Source of the DNA: Candidatus Margulisiibacteriota bacterium
Lineage (GTDB): Bacteria; Margulisbacteria; WOR-1; O2-12-FULL-45-9
Reading direction: 5' to 3'
NCBI GenBank assembly: GCA_028714935.1
Contig: JAQTLJ010000062.1
Coordinates: forward strand, 1 to 7,288
DNA length: 7,288 nt
Made by a program: the position numbers and the translations under genes. Position 1 is the first letter of the stretch. Every line of letters starts with the position of its first letter. Below are positions 4,288-7,288 of this stretch, piece by piece. The notes beneath the pieces are model-generated. The model did not search any database. It saw only the letters and a list, made by a program, of their open reading frames with translations, and was not told the DNA's origin.

Positions 4288-5355
4288 ATGCGAACCGGTT
4301 CACCGCCAAGAATAGATCCTGCCAGGGGCCTTCAGGTGCCAGAGGATAGCAGACAGTTTCTTTTGGCTAAAATATCCAGCGAGATCCGGAGGAAAGGCCG
4401 GATCACTTATCGAGAACTATTAGAAATACTTTTGTATGAACCAACTCATGGTTTTTACACCCGATATCTTCAGATCGGAGACGGGCCGGAATTTCATTTC
4501 TCGACCAGACCGATCGAACTTTCCCCCTTCTATGGCCGGGCTTTCGCCAAAAGGATCAAAGAATTGATCGGCTCAACAGGATTGGGCTCCCAAAATTTAA
4601 ATCTGGTCGCGTTAGGTGACGGCGACGGAACCCTTTTCGGCGATGTAGCACGGGAGCTGAAAAAACACCGGGAGATAGAACGGCGTTTAAAAAAAACCAG
4701 TATCGAGCTGGTCCCGCGCTTCGCAGCCGGACAAGCTCGCCGTTTAGAACCTCTAGGAGTCAGAGTAATAAACGATTCGGCGGTAAACCTTGACCGGCAC
4801 ATCGACCCGGGCAGCGGGATCTTTTTTGCGCACGAGTTCCTTGATCAATTACCGATCAATCGGGTTCTTAATACGGGCAATATTATCCTGGAAAGATATA
4901 TAACTCTGCGAGGAAGCAGGTTCGTAGAAGTCAATGGCCCTCTTTCCAGCCCCGAGCTTGAAGAATATTTCCAGATCACCAGGCCCCTCCGCTCCGGCCA
5001 GTCCTGCGCCGTGATCATTGACGCCATGAGATTGATCAAAAAATTGTCTGCAATTATAAAACAAGGCATTATTATCATAATAGATTATAATGTTGAAAGA
5101 GGGGGTCTTCACGACATTGCCCATTCCAGATTTGGTCGGGGCGTTCCGCTGCAGCCCGAAACTCTCACCAACGCCATCGGCAAGGATATCACGACTGATG
5201 TTGACTTTGAGGCGCTAAAACTGATCGCCGGACATTTCGGGTTTGAAACCATTTTCGAGGCTTCCGACGGTGATTTCCTTAAGGCTCACCTGCTTAGCAT
5301 CTTACATGATCGCCTCGGCCCGCCAATGAAAGTCTTGGTGCTGGAGAAAAGATAA
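4288..5355 (+). CDS. MidA/NDUFAF7-family SAM-dependent methyltransferase (COG1565), divergent
   Basis: Members of this family methylate protein arginine; human NDUFAF7 acts on NDUFS2 of complex I, while bacterial targets are mostly unknown. The 355-residue product keeps the family order. First is the N-terminal block LLYEPTHGFYTRYLQIG (48-64) with HFSTRPIELSPFYG (70-83). Next come the SAM-binding loop LVALGDGDGTL (106-116, usually ELGPGRGTL), AHEFLDQLPINRV (181-193, usually NE-x-LDALPV), IIDYN (264-268) and DITTDVDF (300-307). The SAM loop is altered (GPGRGT to GDGDGT). The Met at 4288 is used, but its ribosome site is poor. A GTG at 4336 with AGGGG 7 nt upstream is a real alternative and keeps the whole domain. 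The gene is divergent from lysC across 72 nt. No convincing plus-strand promoter was found there. It ends 2 nt from the convergent rluB. Confidence 0.85.
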   Translation: MRTGSPPRIDPARGLQVPEDSRQFLLAKISSEIRRKGRITYRELLEILLYEPTHGFYTRYLQIGDGPEFHFSTRPIELSPFYGRAFAKRIKELIGSTGLGSQNLNLVALGDGDGTLFGDVARELKKHREIERRLKKTSIELVPRFAAGQARRLEPLGVRVINDSAVNLDRHIDPGSGIFFAHEFLDQLPINRVLNTGNIILERYITLRGSRFVEVNGPLSSPELEEYFQITRPLRSGQSCAVIIDAMRLIKKLSAIIKQGIIIIIDYNVERGGLHDIAHSRFGRGVPLQPETLTNAIGKDITTDVDFEALKLIAGHFGFETIFEASDGDFLKAHLLSILHDRLGPPMKVLVLEKR

Positions 5356-5357
5356 GC

Positions 5358-6068
5358 TCAAAGCCCGGTCAAGCCTTTAATTTCCCCAGAACTTAAATAT
5401 TCATGTTGCCCCGGCAGCAGCTCCCCAAGCCGGATATTTTTTACCCTTATGCGCTTTAGCTGGACCACCCTGTTCCCCATCGTTTCCACCATCCGGCGGA
5501 TCTGGCGATTTTTCCCCTCTTTCAGGATGATCCGGAATTTCCTGGCCTCTTCCAACACTATTTTCGCCGGCAAAGTTTTTTCGCCGTCCAGCTCGATCCC
5601 CTTTTGCATGCTCACCAACAGCTGAGCTGAGACTGGATATTTTACTGTCACCTCATACTCTTTTTCGTGTTCATAGCGCGGGTGCATCAGGCGATCGGCC
5701 AGCTCTCCGTCATTGGTCAAGATCATTAACCCTTCCGAGTCCTTATCTAACCGTCCCACCGGATACAACCGATACGGAATGTCCTTGACCAGATCGATCA
5801 CTGTTCTTTCTCTCTCGTCTTCACAGGCGCTAACAATCCCGCGAGGCTTATTTAGTTTAATGTAGATCTTTTTCTCTTTTTTGCCAACCGTCCTGTCTTC
5901 GACAACCACTTTATCGACTTGCGGATCGATCTTGGTCCCCAGCTGAGTAACGACCTGACCGTTGACCCTGACTTTACCGGCACGGATCAGTAGTTCCGCT
6001 TTGCGCCTGGAGGCGATGCCGCACTCGGCCATATGTTTTTGGAGGCGGACCTGTTTATCTTGCGGCAT
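5358..6068 (-). CDS. rluB: RluB/RsuA-type rRNA pseudouridine synthase
   Basis: It converts a uridine of rRNA to pseudouridine; RluB acts on 23S rRNA in helix 80-93 regions, RsuA on 16S. The 236-residue product has an N-terminal S4 RNA-binding domain (about 6-60, VRLQKHMAECGIASRRKAE). The catalytic domain follows, with KLNKPRGIVSA (71-81) and the motif GRLDKDSEGL (105-114), where D108 is the catalytic aspartate. Later are EKEYEV and KEGKNRQIRRM. The form is closest to the RluB group of Gram-positive and other bacteria, but exact target specificity cannot be read from sequence. The ATG at 6066-6068 is chosen because GAGG lies 9 nt upstream and homology starts right after it; ATGs further upstream lie inside the macrodomain gene. 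It overlaps that gene by 14 nt, so the two are one operon. Confidence 0.92.
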   Translation of the reverse strand: MPQDKQVRLQKHMAECGIASRRKAELLIRAGKVRVNGQVVTQLGTKIDPQVDKVVVEDRTVGKKEKKIYIKLNKPRGIVSACEDERERTVIDLVKDIPYRLYPVGRLDKDSEGLMILTNDGELADRLMHPRYEHEKEYEVTVKYPVSAQLLVSMQKGIELDGEKTLPAKIVLEEARKFRIILKEGKNRQIRRMVETMGNRVVQLKRIRVKNIRLGELLPGQHEYLSSGEIKGLTGL

Positions 6069-6588
6069 TGACATAAGCCTCATAAGTTTCGTCATTAAAA
6101 AGAATAAAATCGACCTCTTCAATAGAGGTTTTTTCTTTCAAAAAGTCCTTGACCGCCTTGATCGCGATTGGCGCCGCTTCATCAAGAGGGTAGCGGTAAG
6201 CGCCGGTGGAGATCGACGGAAAAGCGATCGACTTTAAACCCTTTTCCGCTGCCAGCTTGAGCGAATTAAGATAACAATTTCTCAATTCTTGCGCCTGAGC
6301 CTTGGTTTTTGAATAGATCGGCCCGACCGTATGTATCACATATTTCGCCAGCAGGTTCCCGCCGGTCGTGATCATCGCCTGGCCGGTCGGCAGCCGGCCG
6401 TATTTGGCTACATAGGCTTTGCATTCCTCAAGGATAGCCGGCCCGCCGGCGCGGTGGATCGCGCCGTCAACCCCGCCCCCGCCCAGCAGCGACGAGTTGG
6501 CGGCGTTGACGATCGCCTCGGTTTTCTGCCGGGTAATATCGCCCTGGATGATAATTATTTTTGCCTGGTTAACGCTGACCGTTTCCAT
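6055..6588 (-). CDS. Macrodomain protein (ADP-ribose binding, MacroD/YmdB-like hydrolase)
   Basis: Proteins of this class hydrolyse O-acetyl-ADP-ribose or remove ADP-ribose from acidic residues of proteins, acting in the cytoplasm. The 177-residue product is a single macrodomain. It shows QGDIT (15-19) for adenine binding, the key NAANSSLLGGGGVDGAIH block (28-45) with the catalytic-site Asn and Asp, a GP end at 89-90, and PSISTGAYRYP (124-134) for phosphate binding. All are typical of the MacroD-type group, so it should be active. Start: GAGG (6596-6599) is 7 nt before the ATG at 6588. It is cotranscribed with rluB, whose start lies inside it. The pairing with an rRNA modification gene gives no clear clue to its substrate. 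Confidence 0.93.
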   Translation of the reverse strand: METVSVNQAKIIIIQGDITRQKTEAIVNAANSSLLGGGGVDGAIHRAGGPAILEECKAYVAKYGRLPTGQAMITTGGNLLAKYVIHTVGPIYSKTKAQAQELRNCYLNSLKLAAEKGLKSIAFPSISTGAYRYPLDEAAPIAIKAVKDFLKEKTSIEEVDFILFNDETYEAYVNAAR

Positions 6589-6600
6589 AAGCCGACCTCA

Positions 6601-6629
6601 ATCTTACCAAAACCTGAAATTTCTGGCAA
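6601..6629 (-). promoter_or_regulatory. Possible promoter of the macrodomain-rluB operon
   Basis: The -35 box TTGCCA (6624-6629) matches at 5 of 6, the spacer is 17 bp, and the -10 box TAAGAT (6601-6606) matches at 4 of 6 with an upstream TG extension. A start near 6594 would fall downstream of the GAGG at 6596-6599 and so remove that Shine-Dalgarno from the mRNA. Either this promoter or the ribosome site is therefore not used as drawn. Confidence 0.35.
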
Positions 6630-6651
6630 ATAAGATGGATAAACTTATGCT

Positions 6652-7288
6652 ATGGGAGTACAATTTTCAGCGGAATTCACGCCTTATCGCAAGTCGCGTT
6701 TGTTCCATAGTGTTTATCAAAATAATCCCCGGACCGGCACGATCAGAAATGGCCATTCGCCAGATCAACGTCCGCTGGTCATCGGGGACAAGGGCGACGT
6801 TGCGGGCCTGAAAGAATCTTTCCCGCGCCATGATCTGCTTGTTTATCACGCGAGAAAGCCGGTTTACATCTTTGAACAGCTTGGTTTAGCCGCTTACGCG
6901 GCGATCGAATCACGCGATTTCCGCCACACCCAGAGAGGCGCTGTTTTATTCCACTTCAGCACTCATCCCGACATGGAACCCACCGATAGCCTGCCGCGGG
7001 TGCAAAGCTGGGGAGATATCTATCAAGCGTTTAGCGGCCATTACGCAGAAGCCTGTTTTATTTGGTTCCTGGCGGAAAGGGGTCTGATAAACGAAGTTTT
7101 CTGGTTCTCTTCCAATACCCTTAGTCCGGCCCAGCCAAACCACGAAATCTACACCCGCTTGCCAAACTTGAAGATCCATCAGCTCCCCACAAATCGGGCG
7201 GCTGCTTTTAACCGGCAGCTTATTACCGACGTCCCCTACCGCCGCAGGATCGTAACTTTCGATCCCGAATATCTGTCCGGCGTAGAAC
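6652..7288 (+). CDS. UPF0489 (C5orf22-like) family protein, 3' end outside the window
   Basis: An open frame of 212 complete codons runs from ATG 6652 to the window edge without a stop; an in-frame TAA at 6640 bounds it upstream. The function of the family is unknown. Its conserved D/H motifs suggest an arginase-like metal site. Blocks match in order: PVYIFE (70-75), HFSTHPDM (101-108), the FIWFLAERGLINEVFW segment (136-151) and VTFDPEYLSG (201-210). From memory, the family usually has E-D-H after the first strand, HxDxHxD, and D-x-D near the end. Here these read E-Q-L, H-F-S-T-H-P-D and D-P-E, so several metal ligands are lost. Residues 1-60 are low in recognisable motifs. No Shine-Dalgarno is evident before 6652. 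It is divergent from the macrodomain gene across 63 nt. The family assignment is moderate and made by eye. Confidence 0.6.
   Translation, partial: MGVQFSAEFTPYRKSRLFHSVYQNNPRTGTIRNGHSPDQRPLVIGDKGDVAGLKESFPRHDLLVYHARKPVYIFEQLGLAAYAAIESRDFRHTQRGAVLFHFSTHPDMEPTDSLPRVQSWGDIYQAFSGHYAEACFIWFLAERGLINEVFWFSSNTLSPAQPNHEIYTRLPNLKIHQLPTNRAAAFNRQLITDVPYRRRIVTFDPEYLSGVE

Noticed and set aside
6635..6811. Alternative plus-strand frame starting MDKLMLWEYN before the UPF0489-like gene
   Set aside because: It closes at 6811 and has no family similarity, while the other frame stays open to the edge with recognisable blocks.

Overview
This is a compact bacterial chromosome segment of moderate G+C that uses the standard code: TGA is a genuine stop for plsY, lysC and rluB. 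The genes are housekeeping or widely conserved, and I see no insertion sequence, phage gene or CRISPR array. An M23 peptidase beside a bactofilin suggests a bacterium with a shaped peptidoglycan wall. The mix of divergent family members resembles uncultured candidate phyla such as Margulisbacteria/Saganbacteria, but that is a low-confidence impression, not a placement.

Left part, 1-4215, all minus strand. Transcription runs right to left: aspartate kinase (lysC), plsY, tRNA-Pro(CGG), an M23 peptidase, a bactofilin and rsmI. A further gene then starts at 61 with its own promoter and leaves the window at base 1. Several junctions are very tight: lysC/plsY overlap in ATGA, bactofilin/rsmI in TAATG, and M23/bactofilin are 1 nt apart. 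Sigma70-like promoters can be read before lysC, the tRNA, M23 and the left-edge gene. Those of lysC and M23 lie so close to the ATG that the mRNAs should be leaderless or nearly so.

Right part. Divergent from lysC is a MidA/NDUFAF7-type methyltransferase gene (plus strand, to 5355). It converges, with only 2 nt between, on a minus-strand pair in which a macrodomain gene overlaps rluB. Divergent from the macrodomain gene, a plus-strand gene with no stop in the window runs off the right edge. It resembles the UPF0489 (C5orf22-like) family but has lost expected metal-ligand positions.

Points of most interest: (1) lysC has a perfect internal Shine-Dalgarno and ATG that would give a separate ACT-only subunit, and a 43-bp palindromic in-frame insertion abuts that site; (2) the 3' end of rsmI holds a 60-nt tRNA-like fold with acceptor-like, D-like and T-like arms but no anticodon arm; (3) an 8-bp degenerate tandem repeat lies in the first codons of the left-edge gene; (4) the UPF0489-like protein may be a pseudoenzyme.

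Functionally, M23 plus bactofilin is a cell-shape module; plsY feeds phospholipid synthesis; lysC feeds the lysine/diaminopimelate, threonine and methionine pathways; rsmI and rluB modify rRNA. No stretch over 300 nt lacks a gene.
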